From: Holophagales bacterium
Lineage (GTDB): Bacteria; Acidobacteriota; Thermoanaerobaculia; Multivoradales; JAGPDF01
Assembly (NCBI GenBank): GCA_016699405.1
Contig: CP064972.1
Coordinates: 620,001 to 684,000, forward strand
Direction of reading: 5' to 3'
Length of the DNA stretch: 64,000 bases
In this document: positions 38,546 to 47,663 of the stretch, piece by piece
How positions within the stretch are numbered: position 1 is the stretch's first letter
Layout: every line of letters begins with the position of its first letter
Translations under genes and position numbers: made by a program
The notes under the pieces: generated by a model
Databases searched by the model: none
Told to the model about the DNA's origin: nothing
The model's input: only the letters and a program-made list of their open reading frames with translations

Positions 38546-39871
38546 ATGCGCCGCACTCAGAGCGAATGTGCCGTCCCCGCAGTCTGTGCACTGCTGTTGC
38601 TGGCATTCATCGCGATCGTGGGAACGGCCGAGGCCGCGACGCCGGTGAGCCTTGGCGAGATCCAGTCCTTCCTCCTGATCGGCAAGCCGGACACTGAGAT
38701 TGCCGCCGAGATTCAGTCAAGAGGGGTGGCGTTTCCGGTCACACGTGACCTCCTCGCTCAACTCCGCTCGAAGGGCGTGGGGAGCGAGACGCTGGCGGTC
38801 CTCCGTTCGCGCCTTTCTGGGCCGATCCTAATGCTGAAGGTCCAGCCCGGCGAGAGCGAGGCCGTCATTGACGGCGGCTCGCCGAGGAAGACGAACAGCT
38901 CGGGCATCGCGCGCATCGGTGGCCTTACCCCAGGCAAGCACGGCGTGCTTCTTCGCAAACCGGGATTCAAAGATTGGAGTGGCTCGGTCACACTCAGCGC
39001 CGGCGAAGAGACGGTCGTCGAGCAGAAGCTGCTTCCCGGGCCGGCAATGATCGAATGGTCGACCGACGTAGCGGGGGCATCGGTCACGATCGATGACAGG
39101 GAAGTGTCGTGGAAAGTCGGTGCGCCGGTCGAAGTCGAGCCGGGTCATCACGTGATCGTCTTCGGTTGCCCGGCCTGCGAACCGGTCCGCCACGAGTTGA
39201 CGATTTCGCCTGGAGAAAGGCGCCGAGTCGACTCTGGGCTGACGGTGAATCCACAAGCGGTCGCAGTCCTCCGAGAGAGCCTGTTGAGTGCCCGCGACAA
39301 GAAGGACTTTCGGACGGGCGCCGAAATCGCCAAGACGCTCACGCTCTACCTCCCGGATGATCCGGCCGCTGTCGCGTCGTTGGCGGAAGGCTGCTTTCTC
39401 AATGATGAGGGTGGGCGGTTCGTCGAGCTCGGAAAGAAGGCGATCGTGGCCGGTGAGACCGTTCGTATCCCGGTTCGCCATCGCGACACCAAGATCACAG
39501 CCGAGATGTTCGACGCGATTCTCGAAATCAATGCCAAGTCGGTGGTCTTCGAACCTCTCCACGAGCCCTGCGGCTGGGAGGATCGGGCCTTCGAGCTCGC
39601 GCGATTTGCAGGCGTCAGAGTCGATTCCGACGACGCAACTATGTGGCTGTCGATGGAAGTGCTCCTGCCTGGAGAAAAGAAGCCGAAGACCGTTCGCTTC
39701 GCGGACCGCTCCGCCGAGTTCGAGCCGGCGCGAAGAGTGAAGTCGCTTGGAGGCGTCTTGGCCTTTCAATACACGGGTCGGAACATGACGACGCGCACAG
39801 GCGCGAGGGAATCACTGTCCGCGATTCGCGATCTGCTTTCCGCGCTGGTCAGTGAGAAGTCCTCGAGGTAG
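38546..39871 (+). CDS. Secreted PEGA-like domain protein, unknown function
   Basis: 441 residues. Signal peptide (ALLLLAFIAIVGTAEAA). Residues ~28-75 hold a helical region (GEIQSFLLIGKPDTEIAAEI), followed by a PEGA-like unit (LMLKVQPGESEAVIDGG, HGVLLRKPGFKDWSGSVTLS) and a second beta segment (AGASVTIDDREVSW, EVEPGHHVIVFGC). The rest is mixed and includes a TPR-like stretch (ARDKKDFRTGAEIAKTLTLY). PEGA domains bind surface or peptidoglycan structures in other secreted proteins; whether that applies is unknown. It lies 8 bases after the coiled-coil membrane gene, so the two are likely one operon and one complex. Confidence 0.78.
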   Translation: MRRTQSECAVPAVCALLLLAFIAIVGTAEAATPVSLGEIQSFLLIGKPDTEIAAEIQSRGVAFPVTRDLLAQLRSKGVGSETLAVLRSRLSGPILMLKVQPGESEAVIDGGSPRKTNSSGIARIGGLTPGKHGVLLRKPGFKDWSGSVTLSAGEETVVEQKLLPGPAMIEWSTDVAGASVTIDDREVSWKVGAPVEVEPGHHVIVFGCPACEPVRHELTISPGERRRVDSGLTVNPQAVAVLRESLLSARDKKDFRTGAEIAKTLTLYLPDDPAAVASLAEGCFLNDEGGRFVELGKKAIVAGETVRIPVRHRDTKITAEMFDAILEINAKSVVFEPLHEPCGWEDRAFELARFAGVRVDSDDATMWLSMEVLLPGEKKPKTVRFADRSAEFEPARRVKSLGGVLAFQYTGRNMTTRTGARESLSAIRDLLSALVSEKSSR

Positions 39872-40512
39872 ACGATGTCGACGACTTCCTCCCACCCGGC
39901 GGACGGGAGTGTAGGGCGACGCCCTCGGAGCCGGGGGGTTTCAGGGGGTGGGAAGACCGGGTAGCCCCGAGCGGGCCCCATGCCAAGAGGGGACGGGGCG
40001 CAGGACCCCCAGCGCCCCATTTTGCCAGCGCTCCCTGCGCCGAGAGGGTCGCGGTGCCGACGCGCTGCGCGCGAAAGTGCACATAGACGGCGGAGACTTG
40101 CAAGGCGGCTAATCGACCGAGCTGCTTGCGGGCACCGGTGACAGCGGCGGGCGATCGGCTCAAGCGGGCGGCTACCGGCTCCTTGGCGGCGGGTGACCTC
40201 GAGGAACTTCACCAGGCGGCGCTGCCGCCCGCCGGTGGCGACACCGGGTGATCGCCGTCCTGGCGCTCGCCGAGCCGCGAGTCTCGTTGTTGCCCCGCTG
40301 CACCTCCCCCGAGCCACGACCTAGACTCCGCCGAAAGCTCACGCCGGGTTGAATCGCCGGCGCTGCTGGTGAGCTCTGGTTCGTGCCCTGGCCGGACCGG
40401 AGCTGCCAGGACGGCCGTGCTCGTTCGCCGAACTCGCTGCCGCAGGCGACTCAGAATAGACTCCGACCGAACGGTTCGAGATTCTGTGGGGCCGCGCTCC
40501 TGGGGAGGGTGC
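39872..40512. other. 641-base intergenic region
   Basis: I see no gene with convincing start, composition or family match on either strand, and no tRNA. It likely contains the promoter of the acyl-CoA ligase: a TAGACT box lies at 40457-40462, about 50 bases before its ATG. The block from about 40060 to 40210 is repeat-poor and unassigned. Confidence 0.5.
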
Positions 40513-42306
40513 ATGGAATTCGTCGACTACCGCAGTGTGCACGAGATGTTGAAGCGCACGGTCGATCGCTGTGGCGAGCGGACCGCCTTCCGGACCCTGC
40601 TCGACGGCAGCGGGCGCAGCGTGTCGGTGACCTGGAAGGAGTTCTACGGCGAGGTGCGGACTGCCGCCAGGGCGATGCTCGCCCTCGGCGTCGGGCGCGA
40701 CGAGAAGGTCTGCATCCTGAGCTACAGCTGCTACCGCTGGGTGCTGGTCGACCTCGCGGTGCAGAGCATGGGGTCGGCGACCGTCGGGATCTACCAGTCG
40801 CTGCTGGCCAAGGACTGCCGGCACATCGTCGACCATTCCGACGCGGTGCTCGTCTTCGTGCAGAACCGCCAGCAGCTCGACAAGATGCTCGAGGTGCGCG
40901 GCGAGATTCCGCGGGTGCGGCGCGTCGTGGTGATGGAAGGCGACGTCGAGGACGACGGTTGGGTGATGGGCTTCGAAGCGTTCCTCGCGTTCGGCGCGAA
41001 GGCGACCGACGAGGAGCTCGACGAGCGGATCGCCGCCGTCCGCCCGGGCGACATCGCCGCCCTCGTCTACACCTCGGGAACGACCGGGGTGCCGAAGGGC
41101 GCCATGCTCACGCACGACAACATCACCTTCACCGCGCAGTCGGTGCTCGGCTCGGCCGACATCCGTCCCGACGACGAGGTGATCCTCTTCCTGCCGCTCG
41201 CCCACATCTTTGCCCGCACCTGTGCCTTCACCGCGCTGATCGCCGGCGTCGCGACGACCTTCGCGCGCAGCCTCGAGACGCTGCCGGAGGACCTCAAGCT
41301 GGTGCGGCCGCACTGGTTCCCCTCGGTGCCACGGGTCTACGAGAAGGTCTTCACCAAGATCGTCAGCGGCGCCGAAGCCAAGGGCGGGGCGGCCCTGGCG
41401 ATCTTCCGCTGGGCGGTGCGCGTCGGCGGCGAGGTGAGCGACTGCAAGGTCGCCAAGCGCCCGGTCCCGGCGTGGACTTCCTTCCAGTACGGCCTCGCGA
41501 ACCGGCTCGTCTTCCACAAGGTGCAGGAGGCGCTCGGCGGGCGGGTGCGCTGGTGCATCAGCGGCGGCGCGCCGCTGACGCCATCGATCGGGCGCTTCTT
41601 CCACGCCGCCGGCGTGCTGATCCTCGAAGGGATCGGCATGACCGAGAACACCTCGTTCACCAACGTCAACCGCGTCGACGACTACCGCTTCGGTTGGGTC
41701 GGTCCGACCGGGCCGGGCATCGAGCAGAAGCTCGGCCCCGACGGCGAAGTGCTCTACCGCGGTCGCAACGTGATGAAGGGCTACTACAAGATGCCGGCGG
41801 AAAGCGCCGAGACCATCGCCGACGGCTGGTTGCACACCGGCGATCTCGGCGAGATCGATGCCCACGGACATCTACGCATCACCGGCCGCAAGAAGGACCT
41901 GATCATCACCGCCGGCGGCAAGAACATCGCGCCGTCGGCGATCGAGGGCGCGCTCACCACCTCGAAGTACATCGCCCAGGCCTGCGTCATCGGCGACCGG
42001 CGGCCCTTCCTGACCGCCCTGGTGACACTCAACGGGCCGAACGTCGAGGAGTGGGCACGCGGGCGCGGCATCGCGTTCAGGAACCTCACCGACCTCTTCG
42101 GCGAGACCCAGACCCACGATCTGATCCGCGCCGAGATCGCCCTGCGTAACCGCGATCTCCCCTCCTTCGAGACGATCAAGGACTTTCGCCTCGTCGAGGA
42201 GTTCACCATCGAGAACGGGCTGCTGACCCCGACGATGAAGGTCAAGCGCAACCTCGCCATGGAGCGCTACGCCGACCTCATCCGCGAGATGTACCAGGGC
42301 GCCTGA
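40513..42306 (+). CDS. Long-chain fatty-acid-CoA ligase / AMP-binding synthetase
   Basis: Activates fatty acids with ATP and CoA. 597 residues with the adenylate-forming signatures: LVYTSGTTGVPKGAMLTH (P-loop-like), VRWCISGGAPLTP, EGIGMTENTSF, GWLHTGDLGEID and GRKKDLIITAGGKNIAPS. The last part (KRNLAMERYADLIREMY) and length match the FadD15/FAA1 long-chain type, not the short acetyl-CoA synthetases. ATG 40513 was chosen with a GGGAGGG site; upstream in-frame codons lack support. It stands alone and is convergent with malic enzyme. Substrate chain length is not provable. Confidence 0.93.
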   Translation: MEFVDYRSVHEMLKRTVDRCGERTAFRTLLDGSGRSVSVTWKEFYGEVRTAARAMLALGVGRDEKVCILSYSCYRWVLVDLAVQSMGSATVGIYQSLLAKDCRHIVDHSDAVLVFVQNRQQLDKMLEVRGEIPRVRRVVVMEGDVEDDGWVMGFEAFLAFGAKATDEELDERIAAVRPGDIAALVYTSGTTGVPKGAMLTHDNITFTAQSVLGSADIRPDDEVILFLPLAHIFARTCAFTALIAGVATTFARSLETLPEDLKLVRPHWFPSVPRVYEKVFTKIVSGAEAKGGAALAIFRWAVRVGGEVSDCKVAKRPVPAWTSFQYGLANRLVFHKVQEALGGRVRWCISGGAPLTPSIGRFFHAAGVLILEGIGMTENTSFTNVNRVDDYRFGWVGPTGPGIEQKLGPDGEVLYRGRNVMKGYYKMPAESAETIADGWLHTGDLGEIDAHGHLRITGRKKDLIITAGGKNIAPSAIEGALTTSKYIAQACVIGDRRPFLTALVTLNGPNVEEWARGRGIAFRNLTDLFGETQTHDLIRAEIALRNRDLPSFETIKDFRLVEEFTIENGLLTPTMKVKRNLAMERYADLIREMYQGA

Positions 42307-42421
42307 AGCACCGGCCGACGGGCGCTTGACGAGCGTTTCGCGGGCTCGTCGAGCCGGGGTTCGCCCATCGTGGCCGGGCGCCGCAGCGGGACAGGTGGGT
42401 CCAGGCCGTCCTCTTCGGCGC

Positions 42422-44176
42422 TCAGAGCATCCGCCGCCACCCCGGCCCCGCCGGCGCCGGATCGCCACCCGGTCGGAACGGCGAATACCTGGGCTCCCAC
42501 TGCGCGCGGGCGATGATCTCGTCGTAGGTCGCGTCGTCGACGAGGCGGCCGAGACCGGCGTCGCGCGCTTCGATGGCGACCGCTTTCGCCACGGCGCGGG
42601 AGACGGCGCGGATGTCCTCCATCGGCGGGAGCAGGCAGCCGCGCGCCTCCTGCTCGGGCGTCACCAGCGCGCTCAGGGTGCGGCTGGCGGCGAGGAACAT
42701 CGCGTCGGTAACCTTCGTCGCCTTCGCCACGAGAGCGCCGAGGCCGACCCCCGGGAAGACGTAGAGGTTGTTGCACTGCGAGGTCACCAGGACACGCCCG
42801 TCGACGTGCACGTCGGCAAACGGGCTGCCGGTGGCGATGAAGCCGCGCCCGCCGGTCACGGCGGCCATCTCGGTCGGCGTGCACTCGCAGCTGCTCGTCG
42901 GGTTCGACAGCGCGAGCACCACCGGCTCGGGCTCGTACCGCGTGACGATCTCGAGCACCTCCCGGCCGAAGAGGCCCGGCTGCGCCGTCACCCCGACGAG
43001 GACCGTCGGCCGGGCGTTGCGCACCACGTCCGGGAGGTCGATGCGGTCCGGCGAGGCGAGCGTCCAGCCGGCGAGGGCCGCGCGGGGCTGGGCGAACGGC
43101 TGCTGCCATGGCGTCAAGTCGGGCATGTCGTCGCAGATCAGGCCCGGCAGGTCGACGGCGAAGATCCGCTGGTGGACCTCGGCGTCCGACAGGCCCTCGG
43201 CCTTGAGCTGCGTCCGGATGTTCTGGGCGATGCCGATGCCGGCCTGGCCGAGACCGGCGATGAGGAACCGCTGGTCGGCGAACCGGCTCTTCTTGATCCG
43301 CACCGCGGTGGTGACGGCGGCGAGCGCGACGGCACCGGTGCCCTGGATGTCGTCGTCGAACGAGAGCACCCGCTCGCGATAGCGCTCGAGCAGCGTGAAC
43401 GCCTTGTGCTTGGCGAAGTCTTCCCACTGGACGAGGGCATCGGGGAAGTGACGCTTCACGCCGAGGACGAACTTCTCGAGGAACTCCCAGTACGCGCTCC
43501 CTTCGAGACGCGGGTGCTTCCAGCCGAGATAGAGCGGATCGTCGAGCAGCGCCTGGTTGTGGGTGCCGACGTCGAGGCACATCGGCAGGCAGCAGGCCGG
43601 GTGGAGCCCGCCGGCGGCGACGTAGAGCTTGACCTTGCCGACGGGGATGCCCATGCCGTCCGAGCCGAGGTCGCCGAGCCCGAGGATCCTCTCGCCGTCG
43701 GTGACGACGATCAGCGAGACGTTCGGCAACGAGACGCTCTCCAGGATCTGGTCGATCCGCCCGATCGTGTCGGGGCTCAGGTAGACGCCGCGATAGCGGC
43801 GGGTGATGCGGCTGAGCTGCTGGCAGGCGAGGCCGACCGTCGGCGTGTAGACGATCGGCACCATCTCGGTGAGGTTGTTGACCAGGAGACGGTAGAAGAG
43901 CACCTCGTTGCGGTCCATCAACGACTGCAGGTAGATGAACTTGTCGAGGTCGTCGGACTTGCGCGCGTAGGCGTCGAGGATGCGCTTCAACTGCGTGTCG
44001 ACGTCCGACGTGCCGGCGCCGAGGAAGCCGTCGAGGTCGAGCGCGCGTCGCTCCTCCTGGGTGAACGCCGAAGCCTTGTTGAGCAACGGGTCGTTCAGCA
44101 GCAGTTGGCCGCGCAGGTACACTTCCCAGAATTCTTCGCCGGTGAGCGGGTCGACTTTGATGGAGAAGGTCTTCAC
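42422..44176 (-). CDS. maeA: NAD-dependent malic enzyme
   Basis: Oxidatively decarboxylates malate to pyruvate, producing NADH. 584 residues of the large (eukaryote/MaeA-like) class: MVPIVYTPTVGLAC, the VVTDGERILGLGDLG metal/malate site, DDIQGTGAVALAAV, the nucleotide-binding LIAGLGQAGIGIA, and ALSNPTSSCECTP. The dinucleotide region lacks an obvious Arg that would favour NADP, but cofactor preference cannot be fixed by eye. GTG start at 44176. It diverges from the secreted protein at 44255 with 78 bases between. Confidence 0.93.
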   Translation of the reverse strand: MKTFSIKVDPLTGEEFWEVYLRGQLLLNDPLLNKASAFTQEERRALDLDGFLGAGTSDVDTQLKRILDAYARKSDDLDKFIYLQSLMDRNEVLFYRLLVNNLTEMVPIVYTPTVGLACQQLSRITRRYRGVYLSPDTIGRIDQILESVSLPNVSLIVVTDGERILGLGDLGSDGMGIPVGKVKLYVAAGGLHPACCLPMCLDVGTHNQALLDDPLYLGWKHPRLEGSAYWEFLEKFVLGVKRHFPDALVQWEDFAKHKAFTLLERYRERVLSFDDDIQGTGAVALAAVTTAVRIKKSRFADQRFLIAGLGQAGIGIAQNIRTQLKAEGLSDAEVHQRIFAVDLPGLICDDMPDLTPWQQPFAQPRAALAGWTLASPDRIDLPDVVRNARPTVLVGVTAQPGLFGREVLEIVTRYEPEPVVLALSNPTSSCECTPTEMAAVTGGRGFIATGSPFADVHVDGRVLVTSQCNNLYVFPGVGLGALVAKATKVTDAMFLAASRTLSALVTPEQEARGCLLPPMEDIRAVSRAVAKAVAIEARDAGLGRLVDDATYDEIIARAQWEPRYSPFRPGGDPAPAGPGWRRML

Positions 44177-44254
44177 GATCCTCGTATGCTCTGCCGGCGG
44201 TCAAAGGTGCGTCAAGGCGGAGAGCCGAGGGAGACCGCGAACGGGAGGCGTTCG

Positions 44255-45034
44255 ATGCGAAGGACCCGTGGAGCCCAGTCACTGTTCGCCGCTTGCGTCC
44301 TGGCGCTGGCGGTCGCCGCCGTCTCCGGCGGAGAGGTGCCATCCGTCCTCTCCACCGGACGGGTCGACGTCGCGGTGAACCCGCTCGACGATGCGCCGAC
44401 CGGCGCGACGCCCCCGGCGAACCGGAGCGAGGCGAGCCGCGACGCCAGCGCCGGACGAGGGACCCCCGCACGGCTCTGGGACGACGTCGTGCGACAGGCG
44501 ACCGCCGGAAGCTGGCGCGACGACTGGTTCTGGATCACCTCGTTCCGGCCGGTGAGCGACGCGGCGGCGAAGCCCGCCCTCGAAATGGCCACCTTCGCGC
44601 CGCTCGCCAACGGCGGATTTCGCTGGGTCTGCGTGTTCTACGAGCGCTGGGAGCTCGACGGAGACCCGGCTGCGGCACGGCCGGAGACGCCGATGACGCG
44701 GCGCTCGCTGAAGACGCGGTGCTGGCACAAGGGGTCGGCCGGAGAGTTCAAGTTCCTCGGCCGAGGCTCGCGCATCAACGTCCCCTTCAGCACCGACTGG
44801 GAGGAGATCCGATGGAATCGCCCTCCCATCCTCCCGAAGCCGCTCGCGAGCCGGCTGAGCGAGCTCCAGCAGCTCCTCGACGGCAAGCCGGTCGCCGCCC
44901 ACGGCAACTTCGTCCCGGTCGAAGGGCTGGGCACGGTCCGGCCGGCGACGACGATCGCCCTCGGCGAACCCGCCGGGCGCGTCGAGCCTCCCGCCTGGAG
45001 CGAAGGACCCGGCGTCGTCTTCCCGCGCGACTGA
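44255..45034 (+). CDS. Secreted protein of unknown function
   Basis: 259 residues. ATG 44255 has a CGGGAGG site. An N-terminal signal peptide (SLFAACVLALAVAAVSGG) precedes a soluble region with no recognised domain; FWITSFRPVS, RWVCVFYERWELDG and RCWHKGSAGEFKFLG are the conserved-looking, aromatic parts, suggesting a small beta fold. No lipobox or repeats. It stands in front of the S9 peptidase but 172 bases apart, so it may be independent. Confidence 0.65.
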   Translation: MRRTRGAQSLFAACVLALAVAAVSGGEVPSVLSTGRVDVAVNPLDDAPTGATPPANRSEASRDASAGRGTPARLWDDVVRQATAGSWRDDWFWITSFRPVSDAAAKPALEMATFAPLANGGFRWVCVFYERWELDGDPAAARPETPMTRRSLKTRCWHKGSAGEFKFLGRGSRINVPFSTDWEEIRWNRPPILPKPLASRLSELQQLLDGKPVAAHGNFVPVEGLGTVRPATTIALGEPAGRVEPPAWSEGPGVVFPRD

Positions 45035-45206
45035 CACGCCGTCGCTCGAGCTTCACCGCGGTGGGCGCAGGATCATCTCTCGACGCCTTGCCTCCACCTT
45101 GCCGCGCCCGTCGGCGGCCCCCCTGCGCCGGACGAGCGGCCCGCGCCGGCCGTGCTAGCTTTCCTTCGTGCGCCATCGGCGCGATTCGACCGGAGGAGCT
45201 TCGACC

Positions 45207-47291
45207 ATGAACGTGACCGCCACCCCGTGGCGTGCCTCGCGTGCCCTCGCGTTGGCCGCCCTGTTCGTCCTGACCTCGCCGCTCGGCGCGGCGACGCCGG
45301 GAGACCCGACACCCGCGACCGCGACGCGCGGTCCGATGACCGCCGAGACCCTCTGGAAGCTGGCGCGGATCGGTCCCCCGGCGATCTCGCCCGACGGCGC
45401 CTGGGCGGTCGTCGGGGTGACGCGCATCGACCTCGCCAAGGACGCCGGGAAGTCCGACCTCTGGCTCCTGCCGACCGCCGGCGGCGAGGCGCGGCAGTTG
45501 ACCACCCACGAGGCGAGCGACTCGAGCCCGGTCTGGAGCCCCGACGGCAAGTGGATCGCCTTCGAGTCGAAGCGCGAGGGCGACGAGGACGGACAGCTCT
45601 ATGTCATCCCGGTCAGCGGTGGCGAAGCACGCCGCCTCACCTCGGTGCCGACCGGCGCCGAGAGCGTCAAGTGGTTCCCCGACTCGCAGCGCCTCGCCTT
45701 CGTCTCCTGGGTGTGGACCGACCTCGCGACCTGGGAGGATCAGGGCAAGCGGTTGAAGGAGCGCAAGGAGTCGAAGGTCAGCGCCAAGGTCTGGGACAAG
45801 GCGCCGATCTCCTACTGGGACCACTACCTCGACGATCGCGAGCCCCACGTCTTCTCGATCGCGCTCGCCGGTGGCGAGCCGCAGAAGATCACCCTCGGCA
45901 CCGGCCATTCGCTGACCCGCTCGGAGCCCGGCACCGGCTCCTACGACATCGCGCCGGACGGCACCGAGGTGGCGTTCGCCTCCGACATCGACAAGAGCGG
46001 CGTCGACGGCAACCTCGACATCTTCGTCGTGCCGGCCACGGGCGGCACGGCGCGCGATCTGACGCTCGACAACCCGGGAGACGACGACGGTCCGCTCTAC
46101 TCGCCCGACGGTCGCGCGCTCGCCTTCGGACGGCAGACGATCAAGGGCTTCTACGGCGATCGCGTCCGCCTGGTGCTGCACGACCGGGCGAGCGGCACCA
46201 ACCGGGTCGCCACCGACGCCTGGGACCGTTCGGTCGGCGGCCTCGTCTGGGCTCCCGACTCGCGCTCCCTCTACGGCGCCATCGACGACGCCGGCACCAG
46301 CCGCGTCTACCGGATTGCCCTCCCCTGGGGCGCGCCGACGGCGGTCACGCGCGAACGCAGCTTCTCGTCCCTGGCGCTCTCGGCCGACGGCAAGACGATG
46401 GTCGCCCTGCGCTCGAGCTTCGTCGAGCCGCCCACGCTCGTCCGCGTCGACCTCGCCAGCGGCGCGGCGACGGCACTCTCGACCTTCAACGACGCGATCC
46501 TCGCCAACGTCGACTGGGGCACCTACGAGAGCGTCACCTACGCCGGCGCCAACGGCGAGCCGGTGCAGATGTGGGTCAACTACCCGCCGGGCTTCGACCG
46601 CACGAAGAAGTACCCGTTCTACCTGCTCCTGCACGGCGGCCCGCACAACGGCGTCACCGACGCCTGGCAACCGCGCTGGAACGCACAGATCTTCGCCGGC
46701 TGGGGCTACGTCGTCGCCTGGCACAACTTCCACGGCTCGAGCGGCTTCGGGCAGGCGTTCACCGACTCGATCAACCCGTTGCAGTCGGAGCTGCCCTACC
46801 AGGACACGATCCTCGCGGCGCGCTGGTTCGCCGCCAAGCCCTGGATCGACGCCAAGCGGATGGCTGCGGGCGGAGGCAGCTTCGGCGGCTATCTCGCGAC
46901 CGTCCTGCTCGGGCGCGAGCATCCGTTCAAGACGCTCATCGCCCACGCAGCGGTCTACGACTGGTACACGCAGATCGGTGCCGACTACGGCGCGGGCAAG
47001 AGCCGCCACGGCGAGTTCTGGCAGAAGCCGGAGATCTTCAAGACCTCGTCGCCGCACTACCGCGCCGGCAACTTCAACACGCCGACGCTGGTCATCCACG
47101 GTCAACTCGACCTGCGCGTGCCGGTCAACCACGGCGTCGAGCTGTTCAACACCCTGCAGAACCGCGGCGTGAAGAGCCGGCTCGTCTACTACCCGGACGA
47201 GAACCACTGGATCCTCAAGCCGAACAACTCGCTCTTCTGGTACGCGACCTGCCGCTCCTGGCTCCAGGAGCTCCTCGGCAGCGGATCGTGA
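45207..47291 (+). CDS. Secreted S9-family serine peptidase (prolyl-oligopeptidase type)
   Basis: 694 residues, signal peptide then an N-terminal beta-propeller of TolB/WD-like units (SPDGAWAVVG, WSPDGKWIAFES, WFPDSQRLAFVS, YSPDGRALAFG), then an alpha/beta hydrolase. Triad visible: Ser558 in AAGGGSFGGYLA, Asp635 in IHGQLDLRVP, His667 in DENHWIL. The LLLHGGPHNG oxyanion segment is intact. Such enzymes cleave short peptides after particular residues; here in the periplasm. I chose ATG 45207 for its GGAGGAG site; a GTG at 45168 sits six bases after an extended -10-like TGCTAGCTT (45153-45161). A 12-pair hairpin follows the stop. Confidence 0.94.
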   Translation: MNVTATPWRASRALALAALFVLTSPLGAATPGDPTPATATRGPMTAETLWKLARIGPPAISPDGAWAVVGVTRIDLAKDAGKSDLWLLPTAGGEARQLTTHEASDSSPVWSPDGKWIAFESKREGDEDGQLYVIPVSGGEARRLTSVPTGAESVKWFPDSQRLAFVSWVWTDLATWEDQGKRLKERKESKVSAKVWDKAPISYWDHYLDDREPHVFSIALAGGEPQKITLGTGHSLTRSEPGTGSYDIAPDGTEVAFASDIDKSGVDGNLDIFVVPATGGTARDLTLDNPGDDDGPLYSPDGRALAFGRQTIKGFYGDRVRLVLHDRASGTNRVATDAWDRSVGGLVWAPDSRSLYGAIDDAGTSRVYRIALPWGAPTAVTRERSFSSLALSADGKTMVALRSSFVEPPTLVRVDLASGAATALSTFNDAILANVDWGTYESVTYAGANGEPVQMWVNYPPGFDRTKKYPFYLLLHGGPHNGVTDAWQPRWNAQIFAGWGYVVAWHNFHGSSGFGQAFTDSINPLQSELPYQDTILAARWFAAKPWIDAKRMAAGGGSFGGYLATVLLGREHPFKTLIAHAAVYDWYTQIGADYGAGKSRHGEFWQKPEIFKTSSPHYRAGNFNTPTLVIHGQLDLRVPVNHGVELFNTLQNRGVKSRLVYYPDENHWILKPNNSLFWYATCRSWLQELLGSGS

Positions 47292-47663
47292 GCCGTCCGG
47301 GGGCCGCGCCGTCGCCGGCGCGGCCCCGTTCCTCCCGCACCACCCGACGACATCGCTGACCTCGGCGCACCTCGCGGTGCGGCCGCCTCGGGGGGTGGCA
47401 CGCCGCTCCGGCTCCGGGAGCCTCCCGCCTTCGCGTGCACCATGGGACGAACGGCTCGCGCCGCGGGGCGGACCGTGTGCCCGCACGGACCGGAGGCCGA
47501 TGGCACGGGACCAGTCGCGCGGCAATTCGGGCTTTGCGCGGCAACCCGCCGCAACCCGACTCCGCTCTTCCCGTACCCAGCTCACGGCCCAGACAGCCAC
47601 TGCCCGGACCGCTGATCGCCCGAGCGCGACGTTCGGGCGATGCCCCGCGGGAAGGAGAACCCC
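47292..47663 (+). other. 372-base gap: 3' hairpin of the peptidase gene and unassigned leader of the TPR gene
   Basis: It begins with a terminator-like hairpin (47300-47327). The rest has no gene I can support. A second stem, CGCCCGA/TCGGGCG (about 47617-47639), lies just before the GAAGGAGA ribosome site of the TPR gene. No known riboswitch pattern was recognised. Confidence 0.45.
47300..47327 (+). terminator. Perfect 12-pair hairpin after the S9 peptidase gene, without T run
   Basis: GGGGCCGCGCCG (47300-47311), loop TCGC, CGGCGCGGCCCC (47316-47327), nine bases after the stop. No T run follows (GTTCC), so it is a U-poor hairpin terminator or 3'-end stabiliser. Confidence 0.5.
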
